The notes under the pieces: generated by a model
The model's database searches: none
Seen by the model: the letters and a program-made list of their open reading frames with translations, nothing else
Told to the model about the DNA's origin: nothing
Virus record (IMG/VR): IMGVR_UViG_3300017917_001903
Location: 22,857-86,856 of that record
Reading direction: 5' to 3' (one strand)
Length of the DNA: 64,000 bases
Source: a virus
Made by a program: the position numbers and the translations under genes
Shown here: piece by piece, positions 7,732 through 16,273 of the stretch
Numbering within the stretch: position 1 is the stretch's first letter
Layout of the letters: the number at the start of each line of letters is the position of its first letter

Positions 7732-9009
7732 GTTTCTGTTTATTATAGTAATAACTCCACAGGCAATGAAGTTTACGATCTTTGTGTTTACAAAGACCCA
7801 TCAACGTTGCCGTTCAATCTGCCGTTATATAACGGCAGCGGAAGATACATCTATCCTATTCTCCTGAGCAGTCAAATTTGTACTAAATGGAATTCACACG
7901 TAACCGGTGCTGTTCCAAATATTGTTGAAAAAGAATTTGGCAGCTACGACAATTTTTTTATTGCCATTCCTGAAAAAGTACTCAGTGATGTTCGTAGCAA
8001 CATTTGTAAAATTGTATTTGATTATTCCAACGAGCTAGCTGATGTTCTGCATGGTGCAGTTGGCGAATATGCTGTTCCTATCATTCAGAATACAATGAAA
8101 AAGTATAATCTGCATAAGGATCATGTTTTATTCTGTACAGGAAACTACAAGTCGACCTGCGAACACGAATCATTTCATGTATGCATATTAAATGTATGCT
8201 GGCAAACTATACCTGTTAATCACCAACTAGTTGAAGAACAAAAAAAATTAATTTCTATATCGCATCAACGTAATAAAAAAATATTATGCTTGATGAGACT
8301 TCCGCATTCTCATCGTTTATTATTTGGGCAACTTATTCACAAGCATCAGTTGTTATCAGATAACATAGTATCGTTGATGAATCCTAATCAAACAGTTAAT
8401 ATCAATGAAAAACTTTTCCTACAAAAAACACCATTCAACAAAGAATTTATAGATAGCTTGCCATGGATTGCCGACATAGATCATAGAAATTATAAATTTG
8501 ATCATAATAATATCTGGCAGCAAACTATTAAAGAAGTTCCTTGGTTTATTAATCGACCTGAGGAACAGCAACTATACTTGCAAACATACATGAACTGTGT
8601 GATTGAAACTGTGGTAGAAAGTACTACTGCCAGTTTAAATAATGTAGAGCTTGACTTTAGCGAAAAAACCTTTAAGCCAATTTCAACGCTGCAACCTTTT
8701 ATAGTTTACGGACAACCAGGTATACTTAAATACCTAAGGGAACGCGGATACAAAACATTTGATCGTTGGTGGGACGAAAGTTACGATAGTACCTATCACA
8801 CAAGATCTCGACAGTATATGGTATTTGAAATCTTTAAAAAATTCTCCAGCGCAAGTCATACTGAGCTTGCCAGTTTGTTAAATGAAATGTTGCCTGTACT
8901 AGAACATAACTTTGAACTGTTTGCTGATACTGTTGAGAATTATCGTTATCTAGATCATTTTAATCAAACCCTTAATACAATGTTTGGCAATTATGTACAC
9001 AGCAATTAA
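7729..9009 (+). CDS. Glycosyltransferase-like protein, tandem paralog 1
   Basis: 426 aa. The C-terminal part, DFSEKTFKPISTLQPFIVYGQPG then YLRERGYKTFDRWWDESYD, resembles the donor-binding end of GT10-type (fucosyltransferase-like) GT-B enzymes, where a [ST]EK motif precedes the nucleotide-sugar site. The N-terminal half has no motif I recognise. The assignment is inference from this motif; the sure fact is that the next gene is a paralog sharing the same block. No Shine-Dalgarno is visible; the start lies in a palindrome. Confidence 0.55.
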   Translation: MVSVYYSNNSTGNEVYDLCVYKDPSTLPFNLPLYNGSGRYIYPILLSSQICTKWNSHVTGAVPNIVEKEFGSYDNFFIAIPEKVLSDVRSNICKIVFDYSNELADVLHGAVGEYAVPIIQNTMKKYNLHKDHVLFCTGNYKSTCEHESFHVCILNVCWQTIPVNHQLVEEQKKLISISHQRNKKILCLMRLPHSHRLLFGQLIHKHQLLSDNIVSLMNPNQTVNINEKLFLQKTPFNKEFIDSLPWIADIDHRNYKFDHNNIWQQTIKEVPWFINRPEEQQLYLQTYMNCVIETVVESTTASLNNVELDFSEKTFKPISTLQPFIVYGQPGILKYLRERGYKTFDRWWDESYDSTYHTRSRQYMVFEIFKKFSSASHTELASLLNEMLPVLEHNFELFADTVENYRYLDHFNQTLNTMFGNYVHSN

Positions 9010-10180
9010 GCACACGCCTGGTCCAGCATCCGACGATAATTTTCGTTATTTGTATGATAAAAATCATTCGCCCGTATGGAAGCACTTTAGCGAGTACACC
9101 GGTAAAGGCAAATATCTTTATATCTACTTCATGCATAACGATGTCATGAGTAGAAAGAATGTGAGGAACATTTCTGTTGGTAAAGAAAATTACTTTTTAC
9201 AACTTGATGATAAAATTGTCAATGACATAAAACATAATGTATGTAAATTAATATTTGAATACACTACTGAAGCACACGACTTTTTTTACAACACTGGCAT
9301 AGATCTATCTTTGCACTATATACAGAATACAATTAAGCATTATGGGTTTGAAAAAGACCACGTGATTGTTTGCACAGGCAATTTAAAGGCACAGACTGAG
9401 AACTGGCCTTTCCATGCAACTGTACTTAATAGATGGTACCATTGTGAAGTTGCGCCAATGGGAAATAATTATGTTGAAACACAAACCCGTTTAATCAAAG
9501 AAAAAACTATTAGAAAAAACAAGCTATTATGTCTTATGCGTAAGGCACACTATCATAGACTATGGGCGGCAGAAAAGATATTTCTCAAAGGGCTAAAAGA
9601 TGACAACTTAGTTAGTATGTCAGTTAACTCAAAGTTTGCCTGGCTTAAACAAAAATTTGACAATAACTTTATTGATTCGTTGCCCTGGCACTGTGATATT
9701 CCTACTACACAGGTGATACTGGATTTATTTAAACAGCCTGTATTTAATGTTGCAGAGAATCTGCACTTAGACACATATATAAATTTCACAGTTGAAACTT
9801 GGCTCGGGCATTCAGCTGTTGGGGATTGGGAATTAAATTTAACTGAAAAGGTTATTAAACCTATAGCAGCAATGCAGCCGTTCATACTAGCGTCCCAGCC
9901 ACGTGCCCTAGAGTTTCTACGCGACGAAGGCTATAAAACGTTTGATCGCTGGTGGGATGAAAGCTACGATACTGAGCTAGATCACTTCAGACGACTAGAA
10001 TTGTGCGTTAACATTTTTGAGAAATTATCTGGTTTATCCCATACTGAACTGGCACAAATGATGCACGAAATGCTGCCCGTGCTAGAGCATAATCAACAAC
10101 TACATGCCGCTAAGTTCAAAGAACAACATAATTTTAAACAATTCCTAAATTTAGTGGACTATTGTTTCTCCACAAACTAG
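8993..10180 (+). CDS. Glycosyltransferase-like protein, tandem paralog 2
   Basis: 395 aa from ATG 8993, inside the last 17 bases of the upstream gene; translation is probably coupled. It aligns with the previous protein throughout (CTGN, LCLMR.HxHR, FIDSLPW, LxEKxxKPI..xQPFI, GYKTFDRWWDESYD, SHTELAxxxxEMLPVLEHN). The predicted role is again sugar transfer, possibly with different specificity. It could also be a non-enzymatic protein using the same fold. Confidence 0.55.
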   Translation: MYTAIKHTPGPASDDNFRYLYDKNHSPVWKHFSEYTGKGKYLYIYFMHNDVMSRKNVRNISVGKENYFLQLDDKIVNDIKHNVCKLIFEYTTEAHDFFYNTGIDLSLHYIQNTIKHYGFEKDHVIVCTGNLKAQTENWPFHATVLNRWYHCEVAPMGNNYVETQTRLIKEKTIRKNKLLCLMRKAHYHRLWAAEKIFLKGLKDDNLVSMSVNSKFAWLKQKFDNNFIDSLPWHCDIPTTQVILDLFKQPVFNVAENLHLDTYINFTVETWLGHSAVGDWELNLTEKVIKPIAAMQPFILASQPRALEFLRDEGYKTFDRWWDESYDTELDHFRRLELCVNIFEKLSGLSHTELAQMMHEMLPVLEHNQQLHAAKFKEQHNFKQFLNLVDYCFSTN

Positions 10181-10187
10181 ATAAATA
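10180..10187 (+). promoter_or_regulatory. T4-type late promoter
   Basis: GATAAATA starting at the last base of the upstream gene, 24 bases before the next ATG. Confidence 0.65.
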
Positions 10188-10211
10188 GTTTTACTAAAAA
10201 AGGTACATGTC

Positions 10212-10613
10212 ATGAGAATTAACGATATTACTATTGTTGAAAGTCCGCAAGTAGGCGACTACTTTGATATAGAGTTAAACGAATCAGAGATAGCATCAAC
10301 ATGGATTCATTCTGTTAACGGCAATAATATTGTAATACACGCAGACAATGAATTGTTTGAAGCTCTTACACAAGAAGCTGAATATCAAGGTCGCGACGTT
10401 CCGCTAGGTAAGCCTATGCAGGGCGATGTTAAGAAGTTTAAAGTATATGTAAAAAATCCCAAGGGTAACGTAGTTAAAGTTAACTTTGGTGATCCTAATA
10501 TGCGTATCAAGAAATCAAACCCCGCACGTCGTAAGAGCTTCCGTGCTAGACACAACTGCGACAATCCGGGTCCACGTCATAAAGCACGTTACTGGTCTTG
10601 CCGCAAGTGGTAA
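10212..10613 (+). CDS. Virion-type protein with basic, Cys-containing tail
   Basis: 133 aa. N-terminus MRINDITIVES ends in IVE, the candidate prohead-protease site. The C-terminal third (FGDPNMRIKKSNPARRKS, then RARHNCDNPGPRHKARYWSC) is a block I recall as widely shared by T4-like cyanophage and marine phage structural proteins; it is basic with two Cys and may bind nucleic acid or zinc. Late promoter upstream. Function not established. Confidence 0.65.
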   Translation: MRINDITIVESPQVGDYFDIELNESEIASTWIHSVNGNNIVIHADNELFEALTQEAEYQGRDVPLGKPMQGDVKKFKVYVKNPKGNVVKVNFGDPNMRIKKSNPARRKSFRARHNCDNPGPRHKARYWSCRKW

Positions 10614-11231
10614 ATGCTCAAACGGGCCAATACCCCCACTAGGTCAGACCCTATATGTTATCGCAGTGTAGATAACATAATTGTTACCGATTTCTATTAC
10701 TACGACAAAGACGGGTTTGAGCTAAATCAGGCAGAGCAAAAATATTATGCCGCAATGGGGCATCCTATAGATTATCCATGCTTGAATCATGTGTGCTGGC
10801 AAGAGCCTTGGTACTATTTAGAACCAAATGATTTACTGTTATTAGATCACAGTTTGGTCTTACATAGATGTAGATACGAAGGTGATGCAGCCAAGCAACT
10901 GCATGACATATCCAGATCAATACCATACGCACACTTACTATTGCAAACAAAACCTAAGTGGGGATTAGACTTTGCATTAGATGCAGTGTATGGAGACCAC
11001 GTTTACGAAGTATTGCACATTGAATACGATAGCAGGGATTATGATCAATTCTGTAATCAAAAAATAATACTAGAATATACTTTTAATCATATGGATTGGA
11101 ATGATGCTGCCAGCCAGATATGGCAACATAGAAATGAATGGCAACACCTTAAAGGTTACGATCAGAATCATTGGAAGGCCAAATATCTGCTGGGTTGGGA
11201 CTACGCCGAACTTCTAGAAAAAGCAGGATAG
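10614..11231 (+). CDS. Hypothetical protein
   Basis: 205 aa, rich in Tyr, Trp, His and Asp, starting directly after the previous stop (TAAATG). ADxx-type metal sites are possible (FYYYDKDG, LLLLDHSLVLHRCRYEGD), but I recognise no family. It is translationally coupled to the upstream virion-type gene and precedes an oxygenase. Confidence 0.5.
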   Translation: MLKRANTPTRSDPICYRSVDNIIVTDFYYYDKDGFELNQAEQKYYAAMGHPIDYPCLNHVCWQEPWYYLEPNDLLLLDHSLVLHRCRYEGDAAKQLHDISRSIPYAHLLLQTKPKWGLDFALDAVYGDHVYEVLHIEYDSRDYDQFCNQKIILEYTFNHMDWNDAASQIWQHRNEWQHLKGYDQNHWKAKYLLGWDYAELLEKAG

Positions 11232-11236
11232 CATCA

Positions 11237-11244
11237 ATTAAATA
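11237..11244 (+). promoter_or_regulatory. Late-promoter-like box five bases before an ATG
   Basis: ATTAAATA matches TATAAATA at six of eight positions and is followed by five bases and ATG 11250. A transcript from it would be leaderless, as at 12737 and 42662. A weaker case than those. Confidence 0.4.
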
Positions 11245-11249
11245 GTGCT

Positions 11250-11810
11250 ATGGAATATGTTAGATTAATTGACACCAATATTGATGCTGACCTTCTCAAG
11301 GTTGAAGTATTTCAACTACTTAATAAACATTCACTGCTGGATAAACAACAGATAAGTTTAACATCAATTACCGGTGACGATGACTGGGAGGCAGGTGTAG
11401 GGAAAATTGTAAATTTACCCAAACCCGAAAGACTATACAGTACAGTTATGCAATCTCTCAAGGGCACCTATATAGAGGAATGCATCCAACGCTACTCTAA
11501 TTATTACAGGTGGCGATTATTAAAACTTGAAAGTCGTCAAACATATAGCGTACACTACGACGGCGACGGCGTTAATCAAAACTTTAGATTACACATTCCG
11601 GTAGTAACTAATCCAGATAGTTTCTTATGTTTTTTTGATCAACGTCCGCAGTCTGGCCAATCGGTTACACTAAGGCATGAGCATCTAACTGCCGGAAACA
11701 GCTATCGTGTAAACACAACCAATTATCATACGGCTGTTAATTATGGACATGAAACCAGATATCACATTGTAGGAGTACGCTATGAAAATAGCAATAACAG
11801 GACACACTAA
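11250..11810 (+). CDS. Fe(II)/2-oxoglutarate oxygenase-like (aspartyl hydroxylase type)
   Basis: 186 aa. TYSVHYDGDGVNQNFRLHIPVVTNP has the HxD iron-binding pair and the LHIPVVTN strand of the aspartyl/asparaginyl beta-hydroxylase cupin. LTAGNSYRVNTTNYHTAVNYG supplies the distal His, and TRYHIVGVRYE the 2-oxoglutarate Arg. Such enzymes hydroxylate peptides or small molecules; the substrate is unknown. The C-terminus overlaps the next gene by 29 bases in another frame. Confidence 0.7.
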   Translation: MEYVRLIDTNIDADLLKVEVFQLLNKHSLLDKQQISLTSITGDDDWEAGVGKIVNLPKPERLYSTVMQSLKGTYIEECIQRYSNYYRWRLLKLESRQTYSVHYDGDGVNQNFRLHIPVVTNPDSFLCFFDQRPQSGQSVTLRHEHLTAGNSYRVNTTNYHTAVNYGHETRYHIVGVRYENSNNRTH

Positions 11811-12318
11811 AGGTATTGGTAAAGCAATTGCTGACTTATATTATACCGACGAAGTTGTAGGCTTTAGTCGTAGCAACGGATACGACATTGTTCATCCTGG
11901 TAATGTAGCACGAATAATTGCTGAAAGTGCCGAATGTGATATATTTGTTAATAATGCTTATCACGACTTTGTTCAATGTGATTTGCTAGATGGGATATAC
12001 GATTTATGGAAAAATGACCCAACTAAAACTATTGTTAACATCATTAGCAGAGCACGTTATGGATTAGGCAAAGCAAAGTTCTATGGCCAGACTAAAATGG
12101 AATTATACAGCAAAGCTAAAACTATGATGTTTAGTGACAAACGCTGTCGTATTATTAACATTAATCCGGGTTATGTAAAAACAGATATGGTAGCACATGT
12201 ACCTGACACTGTTAAGATGCTAACACCAGAACAGTTAGCAACTATGATCAAATGGTGCTTAGACCAACCCCAAGGTGTTGAGGTTGGTGAACTAAGTGTT
12301 TGGTGTACTACTCTTTAG
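11782..12318 (+). CDS. Short-chain dehydrogenase/reductase (SDR)
   Basis: 178 aa, short for the family (usually about 250). MKIAITGHTKGIGKAIAD is the dinucleotide-binding glycine motif, FVNNAYHD the NNAG-like motif, and NIISRARYGLGKAKFYGQTK gives Ser and the YxxxK catalytic pair. NINPGYVKTDM is the conserved PG-[FY]-V-x-T-x-M segment. It should reduce or oxidise a small alcohol or sugar with NAD(P). Missing C-terminal parts make substrate prediction unsafe. The gene ends tail to tail with iscU, overlapping 11 bases. Confidence 0.8.
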   Translation: MKIAITGHTKGIGKAIADLYYTDEVVGFSRSNGYDIVHPGNVARIIAESAECDIFVNNAYHDFVQCDLLDGIYDLWKNDPTKTIVNIISRARYGLGKAKFYGQTKMELYSKAKTMMFSDKRCRIININPGYVKTDMVAHVPDTVKMLTPEQLATMIKWCLDQPQGVEVGELSVWCTTL

Positions 12319-12697
12319 CACAACTGCACTTGGCTTCGTAGTCGCTGATTGCTGCTTTAATAGCATCCTCAGCTAGTATTGAGCAATGTATCTTTACCGG
12401 GGGGAGTGCTAGTTCTTCTGCAATTTGGGTATTTTTGATTGTCTTAGCATCATCTAGTGTACGTCCTTTAACCCATTCTGTAACAAGACTTGAGCTTGCA
12501 ATCGCTGATCCACAACCATACGTTTTAAATTTTGCATCAGTAATAATACCATCTTCAACTTTAATTTGAAGCTTCATAACGTCGCCGCATGCTGGTGCAC
12601 CAACCATACCTGTTCCCACTGACGGATCGCCCTTTTCAAAACTACCAACATTTCGGGGATTTTCGTAGTGGTCAATGACTTGATTTGAATAAGCCAT
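12308..12697 (-). CDS. iscU: IscU Fe-S cluster assembly scaffold
   Basis: 129 aa, full length and very close to the classic bacterial IscU. MAYSNQVIDHYENPRNVGSF at the start; ligand Cys37 and Asp39 in APACGDVMK, Cys62 in KTYGCGSAIASSS, the HscA-binding LPPVK at 98-102 and Cys105 in KIHCSILAEDAIKAAI. IscU builds a [2Fe-2S] cluster with sulfur from IscS and passes it to apo-proteins. No iscS, hscA or fdx is nearby, so it would have to work with host partners. I start at ATG 12697, where all IscU proteins start. The tail CSCAKE adds two Cys. A GATAAATA late box is 27 bases upstream. A metabolic gene of host origin is likely. Confidence 0.95.
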   Translation of the reverse strand: MAYSNQVIDHYENPRNVGSFEKGDPSVGTGMVGAPACGDVMKLQIKVEDGIITDAKFKTYGCGSAIASSSLVTEWVKGRTLDDAKTIKNTQIAEELALPPVKIHCSILAEDAIKAAISDYEAKCSCAKE

Positions 12698-12723
12698 AAC
12701 CATCCTTTCTAAAGTGATACAAA

Positions 12724-12744
12724 TATTTATCACAGTGATAAATA
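12724..12744. promoter_or_regulatory. Palindromic pair of divergent late promoters
   Basis: Ten-base arms (12724-12733 and 12735-12744) around one base form a perfect palindrome, each arm ending in GATAAATA on its own strand. The left-facing copy serves iscU. The right-facing copy stops five bases before ATG 12750, so that mRNA would have no leader. Confidence 0.7.
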
Positions 12745-12749
12745 CTAAT

Positions 12750-14423
12750 ATGAACAAAGTCGTTATATACCCGGGTAGATTTCAGCCTATGCTGAGTCAC
12801 CATGCTGAAGTATTCAAACAACTACATGCACAATTCCCCGATGCAGAAGTGTACATAGGCACTAGCGATAAAGTAGAAGCACCAAAGAGCCCTTTTAACT
12901 TTAAGGAAAAGCAAGCAATTGCAACAGCACACGGTATTCCTGCTAACCGCGTTTTGTCAGTAACACGCCCATACCATCAAGAAGATTATGCAAAGTATTT
13001 TGATCCTAATAGCACTATAATTATTTTCGCAGTTGGCGAAAAAGATCTAGATCGTTTTCCGTTTAACAATGTAGACCCAAACACAGGCCTAGATATGACG
13101 GTGCGCGGCGAAGCTAGACCAAAGTACTATCAGAAGATAAATACACTAAAGGCAGATCCTCGTCCTATGAGTGAGCGCGGTTATATTACACTAGCGCCAA
13201 CAATTATGACAGGGAATGAAGTTGCTAGTGCAAGTGCTTTTAGAGATGCTCTAAAGTCTGCTCCCGATAAAGAAGCAGCCAAAGCGGTTTTCCAAAAGCA
13301 GTTTGGACAGTATGACGACAAGATTTTTAACCTAATTTATAGCAAGGTAACAGGTGCAAATATGAGCGAACAAATTAATATTCTAAGAAAGCTAGCAGGT
13401 CTTCCAGTTGCAGAAGCAGCACCTGTTGAATTTGGTGCAAATGCAGATGCTAAGTCCGCAAAGTTTTTACCACCAAGCCCATCCAGTGCTAAGATGAGCA
13501 TTGCTAACCGTTTCCCCAAAGGTGCAGACGTTAACGATCCTGCTACCAAGCAAGAGCAGTTCATCCAGGCATTGCTACGCTCACCTGAAGCACTAATTTC
13601 AGAATTCAGCGAGCGCCTAGATCCTAAAGATGACAACAGCCTAGCAGTTGGCCAAAAGCTAAGTGATATTGTTCAGCTTATGAACCAAAAGGACATTGGT
13701 GTTTCAGGCCTACCAAAAGACCTAAAGCAGTTTGTACTAGACCTAACAGTTAATGCTGTCAAGAACATGGATCTAAGTGCCGGCGATACAAGCCCAGCAT
13801 ACAGCGACATGGACGACGAAGATGAGTTTAACAAAGAAAGTGTTGACCTATCAAACATCCGCGGCGAATATGGTATTGAAGAATCAAAGCCAGACTTCTT
13901 AGACCTAGATGATGATGGCAATGAAGAAGAATCAATGAAAGACGCGGCAGCTGATGCTGAAGAAGATGATGTAAAGGAAGGATTCAGCAGTGAAGCTGAT
14001 CAAGTCTTAGCACAGTGCGGTTCAGGTGAACTAGATTGCTACGATGTGATGACAAGACCACAAGGCCCTGCACAAGAAGAAGCAGCCAAAGTTATCCAAG
14101 ATATGTATGACGAAGTATCAATTGATCATCACTTACACCCAGACGACGACTTTGAGCAGATCCTAGATATTGTTGCAGACCAACTAGCGGATCAATATGG
14201 TGACAGCGACGAAGATACTCTTGAAGCTAAGAATCCGTATGCAGTTGGCATGGCATCTGCTATGAAGTCAACTGGGGACGAGCCACCACTCAAGAAGTCA
14301 ACAATTAAGAAGGCACATAAGATTGCCAAAGCTGTTGCCAAGAATGAAGCAGTTGACGAAACAGTAAACAATGCAATGAGTGCTGCTATGGCAGAACTAC
14401 GCAAACTAGCAGGTTTAAGATAA
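12750..14423 (+). CDS. Nucleotidyltransferase-headed structural protein
   Basis: 557 aa. Residues 1-200 form a HIGH-superfamily nucleotidyltransferase: VVIYPGRFQPMLSHHAEVF with H17/H18 in place of HxGH, IGTSDKVEAPKSPFNFKEK, and FAVGEKDLDRF, closest in style to NMN adenylyltransferase or cytidylyltransferase domains of T4-like phages. From residue 205 (internal Met at 13362) a separate acidic region begins MSEQINILRKLAGLPVAEA, with a second LRKLAGL at the C-terminus. These motifs recur in the next protein and look like head or scaffold signals. A fusion of an enzyme to a virion protein is likely; the internal Met may also be a separate start. Confidence 0.65.
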   Translation: MNKVVIYPGRFQPMLSHHAEVFKQLHAQFPDAEVYIGTSDKVEAPKSPFNFKEKQAIATAHGIPANRVLSVTRPYHQEDYAKYFDPNSTIIIFAVGEKDLDRFPFNNVDPNTGLDMTVRGEARPKYYQKINTLKADPRPMSERGYITLAPTIMTGNEVASASAFRDALKSAPDKEAAKAVFQKQFGQYDDKIFNLIYSKVTGANMSEQINILRKLAGLPVAEAAPVEFGANADAKSAKFLPPSPSSAKMSIANRFPKGADVNDPATKQEQFIQALLRSPEALISEFSERLDPKDDNSLAVGQKLSDIVQLMNQKDIGVSGLPKDLKQFVLDLTVNAVKNMDLSAGDTSPAYSDMDDEDEFNKESVDLSNIRGEYGIEESKPDFLDLDDDGNEEESMKDAAADAEEDDVKEGFSSEADQVLAQCGSGELDCYDVMTRPQGPAQEEAAKVIQDMYDEVSIDHHLHPDDDFEQILDIVADQLADQYGDSDEDTLEAKNPYAVGMASAMKSTGDEPPLKKSTIKKAHKIAKAVAKNEAVDETVNNAMSAAMAELRKLAGLR

Positions 14424-14788
14424 TGAACGAGATTGAACGCTTACAACATCTAGCTGGCATTATGCCAAGAACTATTGCCCTAGAAGCAGAAGAACCAAAC
14501 ACTGGCGATCAAGTTGTAAAAACTGTAGTTGGTCACGAAGACGATGAACCTGGTATGATTCGTCAAGAGCTATTTAAGATTGGCAAGTATGCAGTTGAGC
14601 TTTACAAGATGCTAGGTACTGTGCCAGATGGAGACTTGCCACAATGGTGGACTGCTAAGATTGTTAAGGCTGGTGAGTTCATGGATTCAGCTAAACACTA
14701 TCTAGAAGCAGAACTCGAAGCACCTGATGCAGAAGTAAGTGTTACTCCTGATGTAGAGGACAACACCGATCCTAGCGGTGTTAGTTAA
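14423..14788 (+). CDS. Head-type hypothetical protein
   Basis: 121 aa, TAATG-coupled to the previous gene. The N-terminus MNEIERLQHLAGIMP repeats the LxxLAG[IL] motif of the upstream protein. The central helix (MIRQELFKIGKYAVELYKML, then WWTAKIVKAGEFMDSAKHYLEAEL) is of a type I recall next to scaffold-like proteins in T4-like phages. Acidic C-terminus. No enzymatic motif. It ends tail to tail with the GH6 gene. Confidence 0.6.
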   Translation: MNEIERLQHLAGIMPRTIALEAEEPNTGDQVVKTVVGHEDDEPGMIRQELFKIGKYAVELYKMLGTVPDGDLPQWWTAKIVKAGEFMDSAKHYLEAELEAPDAEVSVTPDVEDNTDPSGVS

Positions 14789-15632
14789 GCCAACTAGTAT
14801 TAAGAACTAATTGTTCAGCATAAACGGGCCAGAAGCGACCAGCTCTAGGCCCGTTATTTTTTCTCCCATCGCTTTCACCTGGGATTTTAATCCACAAGTA
14901 AGCATCGCATAGTGTATGCCCGGTATTAGTTGTTGGTGCTTGCCCAATAGCACGACCTGGTGGATTGCACCATTCATTACCATATGGGCCATTTCCATTG
15001 CGACTAGTATCTACTACATAGTGTTTGCAGTTAGCATATTCGCTTACACGCTCTGCCCACTTAACAGACTCTGCTGTGGTGCGGAAGTTACTTACATTAA
15101 CGCTAAAGCCTCGCACCATAGGATTGCTGACTGTGTTCAACAGTTTACCTGCTGTTTCAGGATCAAGCCAATTGCTGTGGCCTATGTCTACATATACCAG
15201 TGCATTGGTACGCTCTGTGAGAATTAGCAATGCTTGACGCATCAGGTCGTAACGCCACAGTGCTTCAGCAGGATCCATCTCTGTACTGTGAGGTAACGCA
15301 TCTGGTTCAAAGATAACAATGGGTGCAAGTTCTCCTACACCTAGTGCAAAACTTTCAATGAACTCTAAGTAACTGGCAGCACTGCCTGCGCCGCCTTTGC
15401 TATACTGCCCCATGTCTCGGTTAGGGAGGTTGTACAGCACAAACACAGGAAGGCTTGGCAATGTTCTGCGGAACAATCTTGCCAAGCTCTTTTCTAAATG
15501 TTTAACAGGTTTGCCGTTCCTTTGACCGTACCAGAATGCAACCGGATGCTTAAATATCTTTCTTACTAAAGGATACTTTTTGGCATGGTCTCGCACACGG
15601 TCAAAGTTGTTAACATAAAACGGATAGTCCAT
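14781..15632 (-). CDS. Glycoside hydrolase family 6 (cellulase-like)
   Basis: 283 aa, a complete GH6 catalytic domain without signal peptide or binding module. Hallmarks: LPVFVLYNLPNRDMGQYSKG (Asp73), APIVIFEPDALPH (Asp111, the proton donor position), ALVYVDIGHSNWL (Asp149), GFSVNVSNF, YVVDTSRNGNGP and WCNPPGRAIG, DAYLWIKIPGESDG (Asp255). Known GH6 enzymes cut beta-1,4-glucan (endoglucanase or cellobiohydrolase) with inversion. In a phage it might clear bacterial cellulose in biofilms, remodel another glucan or act on lysis. The lack of an export signal implies release by lysis or carriage on the particle. Confidence 0.9.
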   Translation of the reverse strand: MDYPFYVNNFDRVRDHAKKYPLVRKIFKHPVAFWYGQRNGKPVKHLEKSLARLFRRTLPSLPVFVLYNLPNRDMGQYSKGGAGSAASYLEFIESFALGVGELAPIVIFEPDALPHSTEMDPAEALWRYDLMRQALLILTERTNALVYVDIGHSNWLDPETAGKLLNTVSNPMVRGFSVNVSNFRTTAESVKWAERVSEYANCKHYVVDTSRNGNGPYGNEWCNPPGRAIGQAPTTNTGHTLCDAYLWIKIPGESDGRKNNGPRAGRFWPVYAEQLVLNTSWLN

Positions 15633-15638
15633 TGCATA

Positions 15639-16229
15639 TTACTTTATGCGGCGCTCAATCTTTTTGAATCGCTTATCGCGCTTTTCCTTTGCACGACGAA
15701 GTTTGAAATCACTGACAATGTCAATAAAGTTTACACCTTGTAGGTGATCGTACTCGTGAAGGAAACAACGTGCATCAATCCCGTCCAACCACATTTCAAC
15801 TTGAGTTTCACCGTCGTTTTTATAAAAACGAACTTTGATTTTTGCAGGACGTTTGATATGAATGTAGAGAAGTGGCCAAGTTAAACAGCCCTCCTCAATG
15901 TCTACTTCACCTTCAGTTTCTACAATCTCAGGCTTGTACACGCCAATGTCGCCCAAGAAGCTATGGCGCATAACAAACATATTGTAACTACTGCCCACTT
16001 GAGGTGCAGCCAAGCCTACACCTAGGTTAGCATGCATGAGCTTAATCATTTCCTGTTCGCGATCAGCCCAATCAATGTCTCCCGAAAAAGGATCCACAGA
16101 TGCACTCTTATGGAGGGCAGGATGATTTGGTTCTACCAAAGAACATTGCCAGTCCTCTACAAGGAAATCTCCTAGTGAGATATCTGAGCTACTAGCGTAC
16201 TTATCGTAAGGGTTGTATTGTTTAATCAT
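15639..16229 (-). CDS. def: Peptide deformylase
   Basis: 196 aa. The three family motifs are intact: GVGLAAPQ (70-77), EEGCLTW (112-118, Cys115 a metal ligand) and HEYDH (158-162, two His ligands and the catalytic Glu159). The enzyme removes formyl groups from nascent proteins. The N-terminal 50 residues are longer than in host enzymes, and the C-terminus is a Lys/Arg-rich tail. PDFs are recurrent in marine T4-like phages, where they may favour phage or photosystem protein turnover. It is seven bases from the GH6 start. Confidence 0.93.
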   Translation of the reverse strand: MIKQYNPYDKYASSSDISLGDFLVEDWQCSLVEPNHPALHKSASVDPFSGDIDWADREQEMIKLMHANLGVGLAAPQVGSSYNMFVMRHSFLGDIGVYKPEIVETEGEVDIEEGCLTWPLLYIHIKRPAKIKVRFYKNDGETQVEMWLDGIDARCFLHEYDHLQGVNFIDIVSDFKLRRAKEKRDKRFKKIERRIK

Positions 16230-16273
16230 ACGTATATTTAATGCTGTTGAAATCTAGAGCAATAAAATACTGA

